64,000 bases of DNA from Acidovorax sp. T1 (lineage in GTDB: Bacteria > Pseudomonadota > Gammaproteobacteria > Burkholderiales > Burkholderiaceae_C): contig NZ_CP021648.1 of the NCBI RefSeq assembly GCF_002176815.1, positions 682,001-746,000 on the forward strand, written 5' to 3'. Below the pieces are notes generated by a model. It was not told the origin of the DNA. It was given only the letters and a program-made list of their open reading frames with translations, and searched no databases. Position numbers and translations under genes: made by a program. Positions 24,044 through 33,100 of this stretch are shown in pieces; position 1 is the stretch's first letter; every line of letters begins with the position of its first letter.

Positions 24044-25783
24044 TTAGTGGCCTGATGCGCCTGCTGCCCCGAAGCCCGTCTCCGACCGCACCTGCTGTGC
24101 CGGGAACGCAGCGCGCTCGCGCGCGGCGTTGGCGCTCTTGTCGGTGATCGAGAACAGCCAGATGCCCACGAAGCCGATGGTCATCGAGAACAACGCCGGC
24201 GAGGTGTAGGGGAACAGTGCCGAGCCGGCCGGGTAGCCCAGCGTGGCTTCCCACACCGAGGGCGACACCACCGTCAGGCCCACCGACGAGATCAGGCCCA
24301 GGAAACCGCCAATCACCGCGCCGCGCGTGGTGCAGTCTTTCCAGAGCACCGACAGGAACAGCACCGGGAAGTTGGCCGAGGCGGCGATGGCAAAGGCCAG
24401 CGAGACCATGAACGCGATGTTCTGCTTCTCAAAAACAATGCCCAACACCACGGCGATCAGGCCCAGGGCCAGCGTGGTGATGCGCGAAACCTTCAGTTCG
24501 GCGGCGCTGTCGGCCTTGCCCTTCTTGAACACCGTGGCATACAGGTCGTGCGAAACGGCCGAGGCGCCCGAGAGCGTGAGGCCCGCCACCACGGCCAGGA
24601 TGGTGGCAAACGCCACCGCCGAAATGAAGCCATAGAAGATGTTGCCGCCCACCGACTTGGCCACCAGCACCGCCGCCATGTTGGCCGTGCCCGCGCCGCC
24701 GTGGATCACGCCCTTGACGACATCCGCGAACTCGGGGTTGGTCAGCACCAGGGTGATGGCGCCAAAGCCGATGATGAAGATCAGCACATAAAAATAGCCG
24801 ATCCAGGTGGTGGCCCACAGCACCGACTTGCGCGCCTGCTTGGCATCGGGCACCGTGAAGAAGCGCATCAGGATGTGCGGCAGCCCGGCGGTGCCGAACA
24901 TCAGCGCCATGCCGAACGAGATGGCCGAGATCGGGTCCTTGATGAAGCCGCCCGGGCCCATGATGCCCAGGCCCTTCTTGGCTGCCTCTTCGGCCGACAT
25001 GCCGGTGTTGGCGGCGATCTGCGTGCGCACTTCGACGCCCTTGGCAAACAGCGCCTCGGGGCTGAAGCCGTATTGCGCCAGCACCATGAAGGCCATAAAG
25101 GTCACACCCGCCAGCAGGAGGCAGGCCTTGATGATCTGCACCCAGGTGGTGGCGGTCATGCCGCCAAACAGCACATAGATCATCATCAGCGCGCCAACGA
25201 TGACCACGGCCATCCAGTATTCCAGGCCAAACAACAGCTTGATGAGCTGGCCGGCGCCGACCATCTGCGCGATCAGGTAGAACGCCACCACCACCAGCGT
25301 GCCCGAGGCGGCAAACGCGCGGATGGGGCCTTGCTGAAAGCGGTAGCCCGCCACGTCGGCGAAGGTGAACTTGCCCAGGTTGCGCAGCCGCTCGGCCATC
25401 AGGAAGGTGATGATGGGCCAGCCCACCAGGAAGCCGATGGAGTAGATGAGACCGTCGTAGCCGGTGGCCATCACGGCCGCCGAAATGCCCAGGAACGAGG
25501 CCGCCGACATGTAGTCGCCGGCAATCGCCAGGCCATTCTGAAAGCCGGTGATGCCGCCACCAGCGGTATAAAAGTCGGAGGCCGACTTGGTCTTGGCCGC
25601 CGCCCATTTGGTGATCCACAGCGTGCCGGCGACGAAGGCGCCGAACATGATGATGGCCGTCCAGTTGGTCGCCTGCTTGGCGGCCTGGCCCAGGTCGGCA
25701 CCGGCCGCTTGCGCCGCGCCGGATGCTGCCAGCAAGGCCAGCAGCACCAGGGCGCTGCCTGCGTGTTTTTGGATGGCGTTCAT
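24044..25783 (-). CDS. actP: cation/acetate symporter
   Basis: A 579-residue sodium:solute symporter family protein. A cleavable-looking N-terminal signal ([17 protein letters not shown]) precedes about 13 membrane helices. Typical segments are [45 protein letters not shown] and [24 protein letters not shown], all ActP hallmarks. It imports acetate and related short monocarboxylates with a cation. The start is the ATG overlapping the yjcH stop by four bases. Longer in-frame readings upstream run through yjcH in another frame and are not credible. Confidence 0.95.
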   Translation of the reverse strand: MNAIQKHAGSALVLLALLAASGAAQAAGADLGQAAKQATNWTAIIMFGAFVAGTLWITKWAAAKTKSASDFYTAGGGITGFQNGLAIAGDYMSAASFLGISAAVMATGYDGLIYSIGFLVGWPIITFLMAERLRNLGKFTFADVAGYRFQQGPIRAFAASGTLVVVAFYLIAQMVGAGQLIKLLFGLEYWMAVVIVGALMMIYVLFGGMTATTWVQIIKACLLLAGVTFMAFMVLAQYGFSPEALFAKGVEVRTQIAANTGMSAEEAAKKGLGIMGPGGFIKDPISAISFGMALMFGTAGLPHILMRFFTVPDAKQARKSVLWATTWIGYFYVLIFIIGFGAITLVLTNPEFADVVKGVIHGGAGTANMAAVLVAKSVGGNIFYGFISAVAFATILAVVAGLTLSGASAVSHDLYATVFKKGKADSAAELKVSRITTLALGLIAVVLGIVFEKQNIAFMVSLAFAIAASANFPVLFLSVLWKDCTTRGAVIGGFLGLISSVGLTVVSPSVWEATLGYPAGSALFPYTSPALFSMTIGFVGIWLFSITDKSANAARERAAFPAQQVRSETGFGAAGASGH

Positions 25784-26088
25784 CGCGATGCGTCCTTCAG
25801 GATGTCTTTGGTCAGGGTGTCGAATTCGCCATTGGCGCGGCGCACGTAGATGCCGGTGATCACGATCGTGAAGATGATCACGCCCATGCCGATCGGAATG
25901 CCCAGCGAGGTCACGCCGGCGCCAATGGGCTGCGCCAGGAACGGCTTGTCGAAGGCAATCAGGGCGATGTAGCCGTAGTACACGACCAGCATCAGTGCCG
26001 TCAGGAAGATGCCCAGGCGGTTGCGCTTGGTGCGCAATTCCAGGTACTTCGGATGGCTTTGTATTTTCTGGACCATCGGGTCGCTCAT
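25780..26088 (-). CDS. yjcH: DUF485 inner-membrane protein (YjcH-like)
   Basis: A 102-residue protein with two membrane helices (about residues 24-46 and 60-81) and the DUF485 start [20 protein letters not shown]. It is the standard small partner encoded just before actP and is thought to aid acetate permease, by analogy with E. coli yjcH-actP. GGAGAG precedes the ATG, and its stop overlaps the actP start (ATGA), so the two are translated together. Confidence 0.92.
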   Translation of the reverse strand: MSDPMVQKIQSHPKYLELRTKRNRLGIFLTALMLVVYYGYIALIAFDKPFLAQPIGAGVTSLGIPIGMGVIIFTIVITGIYVRRANGEFDTLTKDILKDASR

Positions 26089-26452
26089 GGATGTCTCTCC
26101 TCAAGGTTGTGCGCTGAAAGCGCAATGTGGGGCGGCATGTCGCACCGCATGGCGCAATTCTGAGAATTCGCACTGACCAAGCGCTTACGAAACGGGGTGT
26201 TGCAGTGGCATGCGCGCCGGAAATGGGGCGCTGCGCCGGCGGGGAAGAAAACGGGTTGGTAAGCAATTACCCGGCTATTTTTCGCATCAAAAAATGCCAT
26301 GCGAGGGTTACTACCCAAGCCGTAAGAATCGCGGAAGTTTCGTGTCAATTTCTGTAAGAAACGCGTCAGAGCGGTGTCAGTAGCGCAATGGATAGTGACC
26401 CCACAGGTAATTTGTATGTGCCTGTAAATTCAATAAATCCAAGGAGACAACC
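26089..26452. other. 364-bp divergent regulatory region, yjcH-actP / MHS transporter
   Basis: No credible gene. It is less GC-rich than its surroundings toward 26265-26440. One short perfect palindrome, AATTCT-G-AGAATT (26156-26168), lies about 70 bp upstream of yjcH. I could not assign convincing -35/-10 pairs on either strand. AAGGAGAC (26440-26447) is the ribosome-binding site of the transporter at 26453. Confidence 0.5.
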
Positions 26453-28126
26453 ATGGCAACGCAACATCCCGCACCGCGGCCGATGTCCGCCGAAGAGAAG
26501 AAGGTCATCTTCGCTTCGTCGCTCGGTACCGTATTCGAGTGGTACGACTTTTATCTCTACGGCTCGCTGGCGGCCATCATTGCCAAGCAGTTCTTCAGCG
26601 GACTGGATGCGGGCGCGGCCTTCATCTTCGCGCTGCTGGCGTTTGCGGCAGGCTTCCTGGTGCGGCCATTCGGCGCCATCGTGTTCGGCCGCCTGGGCGA
26701 CATGATCGGGCGCAAATACACCTTCCTGGTCACCATCCTGATCATGGGCCTGTCGACGTTTATCGTCGGCTTGCTACCCAGCTACGCCACCATCGGCGTC
26801 GCGGCCCCGGTGATCCTGATTGCGTTGCGCATGTTGCAGGGCCTGGCGCTGGGCGGTGAGTATGGCGGTGCCGCCACCTATGTGGCCGAGCATGCGCCGC
26901 ACGGCAAGCGCGGTGCCTACACCTCCTGGATCCAGACCACGGCCACGATGGGCCTGTTCCTGAGTCTGCTGGTAATTCTGGGCGTGCGCCTGAGCCTCGG
27001 TGAAGCCGTGTTCCAGGACTGGGGCTGGCGCATTCCGTTCCTGGTGTCCATCCTGCTGCTGGGCATCTCGGTGTGGATCCGCCTGTCGCTGTCGGAATCA
27101 CCGGCCTTCCAGAAAATGAAGGCCGAGGGCAAGACTTCCAAGGCACCGCTGACCGAGTCGTTCGGCCAATGGAAGAACCTGAAGATCGTGATCCTGGCAC
27201 TGGTCGGCCTGACGGCTGGCCAGGCCGTGGTCTGGTATTCGGGTCAGTTCTACGCGCTGTTCTTCCTGACACAGCAACTGAAGGTGGACAACACCACTGC
27301 CAACCTGATGATCGCTGCCGCGCTGCTGCTGGGCACTCCTTTCTTCGTGGTGTTCGGTGCCCTGTCGGACAAGATCGGCCGCAAGCCCATCATCATGGCC
27401 GGCTGCCTGCTGGCGGTGGTGACCTACTTCCCCGTCTTCAAGGCGCTGACCGAAGCGGCCAACCCGGACCTGGCCCGTGCCCAGGCCTCGGCTGGCGTGG
27501 TGGTGACGGCCGACCCGGCATCGTGCTCGTTCCAGGGCAATCCGGTGGCGCGCGAAATCGATTTCCGCAGCTCGTGCGACATCGCCAAGCGCTACCTGGT
27601 GCAGAACTCGGTGAGCTATGACAACGTGGCAGGCCCAGCGGGCTCGCCGGCCGTGATCAAGATCGGTGACAAGACGGTCGAGGCGCCCACCGGCAACGTG
27701 GTCAACCTCAAGTTCGATGAAGCGTCCGCCAAGGCCATCGCCGCCTTCAAGAAGGAAGTGGCCGAAGACCTGAAGGCGGCCGGTTACCCGTCCAAGGCCG
27801 ACCCCGCCAAGACCAACAAGGTCCTGACGGTGGGTCTGTTGTTCTGGTTGGTGCTGCTGGTGACGATGGTCTATGGCCCGATTGCCGCCATGCTGGTGGA
27901 AATGTTCCCGACCCGCATCCGCTACACCTCGATGAGCCTGCCTTACCACATCGGCAACGGCTGGTTCGGCGGCCTGCTGCCCACCACGGCTTTTGCCATC
28001 GTGGCGCAAACCGGCAACATGTACAACGGCCTGTGGTACCCCATCATCATCGCGGGCATGACCCTGGTGATCGGCACGCTGTTCATCCGCGAGACCAAGG
28101 ACGTGGATATCTACGCCAACGACTGA
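26453..28126 (+). CDS. MHS-family MFS transporter with a large extra-membrane insertion
   Basis: A 557-residue transporter, about 110 residues longer than usual MHS members. The first helix has TVFEWYDFYLYGS, loop 2-3 GRLGDMIGRKY and loop 8-9 ALSDKIGRKP. The extra sequence, about residues 330-454, is soluble and opens after helix 9 or 10. It contains two cysteines (ADPASCSFQG, RSSCDIAKRY) that could pair in the periplasm, and a lysine-rich region before helices resume at NKVLTVGLLFWLVLL. The substrate is unknown. It may be a proline/betaine- or organic-acid-type symporter, and proximity to actP hints at a carboxylate. A strong terminator follows at 28189. Confidence 0.87.
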   Translation: MATQHPAPRPMSAEEKKVIFASSLGTVFEWYDFYLYGSLAAIIAKQFFSGLDAGAAFIFALLAFAAGFLVRPFGAIVFGRLGDMIGRKYTFLVTILIMGLSTFIVGLLPSYATIGVAAPVILIALRMLQGLALGGEYGGAATYVAEHAPHGKRGAYTSWIQTTATMGLFLSLLVILGVRLSLGEAVFQDWGWRIPFLVSILLLGISVWIRLSLSESPAFQKMKAEGKTSKAPLTESFGQWKNLKIVILALVGLTAGQAVVWYSGQFYALFFLTQQLKVDNTTANLMIAAALLLGTPFFVVFGALSDKIGRKPIIMAGCLLAVVTYFPVFKALTEAANPDLARAQASAGVVVTADPASCSFQGNPVAREIDFRSSCDIAKRYLVQNSVSYDNVAGPAGSPAVIKIGDKTVEAPTGNVVNLKFDEASAKAIAAFKKEVAEDLKAAGYPSKADPAKTNKVLTVGLLFWLVLLVTMVYGPIAAMLVEMFPTRIRYTSMSLPYHIGNGWFGGLLPTTAFAIVAQTGNMYNGLWYPIIIAGMTLVIGTLFIRETKDVDIYAND

Positions 28127-28145
28127 CGGTCACACCGCCATGTGG

Positions 28146-28180
28146 CCAGTGCCGGCCTCCGTCACGGAGCGCGGGCACTG
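28146..28180. repeat. Hairpin between transporter stop and terminator
   Basis: CAGTGCC...GGGCACTG outer arms enclose CTCCGTCACGGAG. There is no T-run. It may stabilise the transporter mRNA 3' end. Confidence 0.4.
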
Positions 28181-28188
28181 TGTTCCAG

Positions 28189-28237
28189 AAAAGGGCCTCG
28201 CACGCTGCCATCCAGAGCTGCGAGGCCCTTTTGTTGA
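28189..28237 (+). terminator. Rho-independent terminator after MHS transporter
   Basis: Perfect 14-bp stem AAAAGGGCCTCGCA (28189-28202) / TGCGAGGCCCTTTT (28219-28232), followed by TTG. The A-run on the left arm makes it potentially bidirectional. Confidence 0.9.
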
Positions 28238-28272
28238 GCAAGCCCCCCCATCATCCCCAGGAGATACAAGTT

Positions 28273-28452
28273 ATGTGGAAGATCGTCGTAGGTTTCGTGC
28301 TGTTTGCGGCCCTGTCGCTGTTCGTCATCATGAAGGCCGGTGACAAGGTGGACATGTCCGGTGAAAAACACGGTGCCGACTCCCTCCATGCGCCAGAGGC
28401 GCCCGCCAGTGCGGCCGCACCCGCTGCGGCGCCCGCTGCAAGCGCACCGTAA
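28273..28452 (+). CDS. Small single-pass membrane protein, Ala/Pro-rich tail
   Basis: A 59-residue protein not recognised as a named family. Residues 3-21 (KIVVGFVLFAALSLFVIMK) form one membrane helix. The remainder is a short polar stretch (GDKVDMSGEKHG) and an Ala/Pro-rich tail (PEAPASAAAPAAAP). A good AGGAGA site lies 9 bases before the ATG, which supports translation. It lies alone between the transporter terminator and the porin gene. The tail composition suggests an exported flexible segment. Confidence 0.65.
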   Translation: MWKIVVGFVLFAALSLFVIMKAGDKVDMSGEKHGADSLHAPEAPASAAAPAAAPAASAP

Positions 28453-28697
28453 CGGTGTTTTCCCGCCCTTCACCGTGACGCAAATGGTGCGGTTTGTGCA
28501 CCGTGGCGGTGCGGCGTAGCGGGAGTGGATGCAACTGTTGTGGCGGCGCATCACTCGTGTCATCAAACTTTCAGCAAATAGTGCGTTGAAACAAGACGCG
28601 CCATAAGATCGGGTTCCCGAAGCATTTTCGGTAGTCCAGTAAAAAACTGAAACTGCCTGTGCGCCTCCTGAAGGCAACTAGTATCAAAGGAAATCTC

Positions 28698-29698
28698 ATG
28701 CAAAAAATGACCCGCGTTGTCCTGGCTGTCCTGGCTGTTGCCGGCACCACCGCTGCAATGGCCCAGAGCAGCGTCACGCTGTACGGCCGTGTGAACACCA
28801 CCGTGGAACGTCAAAAGACGGCGATGTGACCAAAACCGGTCTGTTCAACAACTCTTCGCGCTTCGGTGTGAAGGGCACGGAAGATCTGGGCGGCGGCCTG
28901 AAGGCTGGCTTCCAACTGGAAAGCGGTTTCGACTCCACTACCGGCGCTGGCACTGGCTGGCCTGGTCTTGCCAGCACGGGTTCTGGTATCAACTTCGGTC
29001 GTCAAAGCGAAGTGAATCTGTCTGGCAGCTTTGGTATGGTGCGTTTGGGCAACTTCACGCCTGAGTCGTATTACGCCACGGCTGACTATGTGGGCCTGCA
29101 CAACCATGACACGGGTTCGTCTTCCGACGCCCTGTACCAGGACCCCGTTTGGTTCAACGGTCTGGGTACCAAGAACAAGATTGGTTACCGCACCCCCAGC
29201 TTCGGCGGCCTGACCGTTGATGCTGCTGTGAACCTGCACGAAAAGGCCGCTGGTACCAACAACAAGAATGGCTACGACCTGGCCGCCAATTACAACGTGG
29301 GGGCTTTGGCCCTTGGCGCTGGTTATAGCCAAGTTGATGATGACAAACAGATGGGGCTGCGCGCTCTGTACACTTTTGGTCAATTCACCGTTGGTGGTTA
29401 TTACCAGCGCAATGATGAGACATTGCAGGGCACCCGCAACAACTTCCGCTTGGCTGGTATGTACGCCTTGGGAGCGTCCGAGTTCCACGTAAACGTCGGC
29501 CGTGCTGGCAAGTGGAGCGAGATCGCTGACAGCTCTGCTACGCAGTGGACCCTGGGCTACAACTACAATTTCAGCAAACGGACCAAGGTGTACGCCTTCT
29601 ACACAAAGGTGGACAACAAGGCTGGCGCGACCTATATGACGGGCGCCGGTGGCCAGGACTTCAGTTCGCTGGCTTTGGGCGTTCGCCACAACTTTTAA
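28698..29698 (+). pseudogene. Gram-negative porin gene, frameshifted by one base near the 5' end
   Basis: The first 43 codons encode a signal peptide (MQKMTRVVLAVLAVAGTTAAMA, cleavage before QSSVTLYG) and the first beta strand, then stop at TGA 28827-28829. The rest of a general porin (Porin_4 type) continues intact for 290 codons in another frame, from about 28820 to 29698, ending in the C-terminal Phe expected for outer-membrane barrels. Adding one A to the AAAA run at 28813-28816 restores ...VERQKDGDVTKTGLF and a 333-residue protein. The downstream frame has no further damage, which suggests a very recent mutation, phase variation at the A-run, or a sequencing error. AAAGGAAA precedes the ATG, and a strong terminator follows. 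Confidence 0.85.
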
Positions 29699-29743
29699 TT
29701 CCCGATCGTCAGCTGGCTTTGCTAGCTGACGCAATGGAAGCTG

Positions 29744-29780
29744 AAAAGGCCTTGCATCTATGTAGATGCAAGGCCTTTTT
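29744..29780 (+). terminator. Rho-independent terminator after the porin gene
   Basis: Perfect 17-bp stem AAAAGGCCTTGCATCTA / TAGATGCAAGGCCTTTT with a two-base gap and trailing T. A weaker hairpin GTCAGCT...AGCTGAC (29708-29730) precedes it. Confidence 0.92.
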
Positions 29781-30109
29781 CATTGGTCTGCGCTTGCTCG
29801 CAAGAGTGCGATGTCGATGGATCTCTGTAGCGAGCGGAGGGTTGGCTTGGTGGACATGGCGGTCAGGGTCAGGGGCTCGCTGCAGCGTCCTTTGGGGCGC
29901 AAGATGCCATTTTTTACGGCATACGAGGGGGACAGTGTCCAGTCGAAAGCGAATGGAAAGCGTCTATTGCTGCAGTTGCGTCCAACTACTGAAGACGTCG
30001 TGGCCAGAAAGCAAGCCTGGCAGCTGCTGCTGGGGGTAATGCGCTGTGTGGTTGCCTGCCGCGGTGGGCGTCCTAGAATGTTTCGCCTCACACCCGAAAG
30101 ACCGCCTCC
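29781..30109. other. 329-bp gap upstream of the tandem uvrA
   Basis: No credible gene. A 115-codon open frame crossing the terminator and this gap has no homology or ribosome-binding site. No LexA-type box (CTGT-N8-ACAG) is visible, so SOS control of the following gene is not supported by sequence. Confidence 0.5.
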
Positions 30110-33100
30110 ATGACCCAGGGACTGATCCGTATCCGCGGCGCACGCCAGCACAACCTCAAGAACCTGGATCTGGACATCCGCACCGGTGAGCTCACGGTGG
30201 TCACGGGCCCCAGCGGCTCGGGCAAGTCCAGCCTGGTGTTCGACACGCTGTATGCCGAAGGCCAGCGCCGGTATGTGGAAACTTTCAGCGCCTACGCGCG
30301 CCAGTTCCTCGACCGCATGGACAAGCCCGCCGTGGACAAGGTCGAGGGTGTGCCCCCGGCCATTGCCATTGACCAGACCAATCCCGTGCGCTCCAGCCGC
30401 TCCACCGTGGGCACGATGACGGAGTTGAACGACCACCTCAAGCTGCTGTTCGCGCGTGCGGGCCAGTTGTTTGACAGGCAGACGGCGCAGCCCGTGCGGC
30501 ACGACACGCCCGAGACCATTTATGCGGAGCTGCAGCAGCGCAGCGCCGCAGCAGGAGATCCGCGCCTCGTCCTGACATTCCCCGTGGAGTTGCCTGCGAA
30601 CACCAGCGCTGAGCAGGTCGAGCAATGGCTGTCCGCCAGCGGCTTCACCAAGGTGCAGGCCGAGCGCGAAGTGGCCACGCCTACCGGTTCCCGAAAAGTT
30701 CTGGATGTGGTGGCCGACCGCTTTCGCCTGGGCAACGCTGAGAAAGCGCGGGTGATCGAGGCGATCGAAGTGGCACTGAAGCGCGGCACGGGGCGCTTGA
30801 ATGTCTATGTCATCCCCCTGGCCGTTCAGACTGAGCCTGTCGAAGGCCGGGACAGCGTTTCGACAAGCTCAACGCGAACGGAATCTGGAACACTAACGCA
30901 CGAACTGTGGCGCTTCTCGACAGGCCTGCATTGCCCCGATAGCGACCTGCGCTACAGCGACCCCATTCCGTCGGCCTTCTCGTTCAACTCCGCCGTGGGC
31001 GCCTGCGACAGCTGCCGGGGCTTTGGCCGCGTGATTGGCGTGGACTACGGCCTGGTCATCCCCAACGACAAGCTCACGCTGCGCGCCGGTGCCATCAAGA
31101 CCATCCAGACCCCCGCGTGGAAAGAAGCGCAGGACGACCTCATGCGCCACGCCGAGACCGCCGGCATTCCGCGCGACACGCCCTGGAACAAGCTGACCGA
31201 CGAGCACAAGAAGTGGGTCATCCACGGCTCGCCGAACTGGAATGGCAAGTGGAACCAGCAGTGGTACGGCATCCAACGCTTCTTTGAGTACCTGGAGAGC
31301 AAGGCCTACAAGATGCACATCCGCGTGCTCTTGTCCAAATACCGCAGCTACACGCCGTGCCCCACCTGCGCCGGTGCACGCCTCAAGACCGAAAGCCTGC
31401 TCTGGCGCATCGGCCGCAAGGAAGATGCCGATGCGGTGCTGGAGCCGGGCAAACGCTTCATGCCCGAGGGGGTGCAATGGTCGCGCGAACAGCTCGAAGC
31501 GCTGCCCGGCCTGTGCCTGCACGACCTGATGCTGCTGCCCATCGACCGCCTGCGCCAGTTCTTTGACCGCATGCAGCTACCGGTGGGCGACGACGCCAAG
31601 GGCGGCGACGCGCAAGCGCTCAAGCTGCTGCACGAAGAAATCACCACCCGCCTCAGATACCTGTGCGACGTGGGCATTGACTACCTCACGCTCGACCGGC
31701 AAAGCCGCACCCTGAGCGGCGGCGAGGTGCAGCGCATCAACCTCACCACCGCCTTGGGCACCAGCCTGGTCAACACGCTGTTCGTGCTGGACGAGCCCAG
31801 CATCGGCCTGCACCCGCGCGACATGCACCGCATCACCGAAGCCATGCTGCGCCTGCGCGATGCGGGCAACACGCTGGTGGTGGTGGAGCACGACCCGGCT
31901 GTGATGCTCGCGGCCGACCGCATGATCGACATGGGCCCCGGCCCGGGCCGCCTGGGCGGGCAGATCGTGTTTGACGGCACCACGGCCGACCTGCGCAATG
32001 CCGACACGCTCACCGGCGCCTACCTGGGCGGCCGCAAGCATGTGGGCTTTGGCTTCAAGCGCATGGTGACGGAATCCACGCCGCGCCTCATCCTCGAAGG
32101 CGCGCGCGAGCACAACCTGCAGAACGTGTCGGTCGAATTCCCCCTGCAGCGGCTGGTCACCGTCACCGGCGTCAGCGGCTCGGGCAAGTCCAGCCTGATC
32201 CAGGACGTGCTGGCCCCCGCGCTGCTGCGCCACTTCGGCAAGGCCACCGATGCGCCGGGCGCGCACGACCGCATGCTGGGCGCCGACCATCTGTCAGACG
32301 TGGTGTTCGTGGACCAGTCGCCCATCGGCAAGACCGCGCGTTCCAACCCCGTGAGCTACGTGGGCGCGTGGGACAGCATCCGCGAACTCTTTGCCGTGGC
32401 GCCGCTGTCCAAACAGCGCAGCTACACCGCCAGCAAGTTCAGCTTCAACAGCGGCGACGGGCGCTGCCCCACCTGCGGCGGTTCGGGCTTCGAACATGTG
32501 GAGATGCAGTTCTTGAGCGACGTGTACCTGCGCTGCCCCGATTGCGATGGCAAGCGCTACCGGCCCGAGATTCTGGAAATCACCATCGAGCGCCCTTCGA
32601 CAAGCTCAGGACGAACGGTGAGCATGAACGTGGCCGACGTGCTGGCCCTCACGGTGGCTGAGGCGGCCGACCTGTTTGCGGGCGACCGCGAAGTGATCCG
32701 CGCGCTGCAGCCCATCGTGGATGTGGGGCTCGAATACGTGGCGCTGGGCCAGCCCGTGCCCACGCTCAGCGGGGGCGAGGCGCAGCGGCTCAAACTGGCG
32801 GGCTTTCTGGCCGAGGCGGCGCGCAGCGCGTCCAAATCGCGCCAGGCCGTGGCGCGCAAGGGCACGCTGTTCCTGTTCGACGAGCCCACCACGGGTCTGC
32901 ACTTTGACGATATCTCCAAGCTCATGCGCGCGCTGCGCAAGCTCATCGACGCAGGGCACTCGCTCATCGTCATCGAGCACAACCTGGACGTGATCCGCGC
33001 GAGCGACTGGCTCATCGACCTGGGCCCCGAAGGCGGCGATGCAGGTGGCCGCATCGTGGCCGAGGGCACGCCCGAGGACGTGCGGGCGCACGCCACCTCG

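Noticed and set aside
26089..26452. Sigma-54 promoter for yjcH-actP
   Set aside because: I looked for TGGC-N8-TTGC spacing on both strands of the divergent region and found no convincing match.
30000..30109. LexA/SOS box before the tandem uvrA
   Set aside because: No CTGT-N8-ACAG palindrome could be found in the upstream region.
29766..30113. 115-codon open frame between the porin and uvrA genes
   Set aside because: It begins inside the porin terminator, has no ribosome-binding site and no recognisable sequence, and overlaps the uvrA start.
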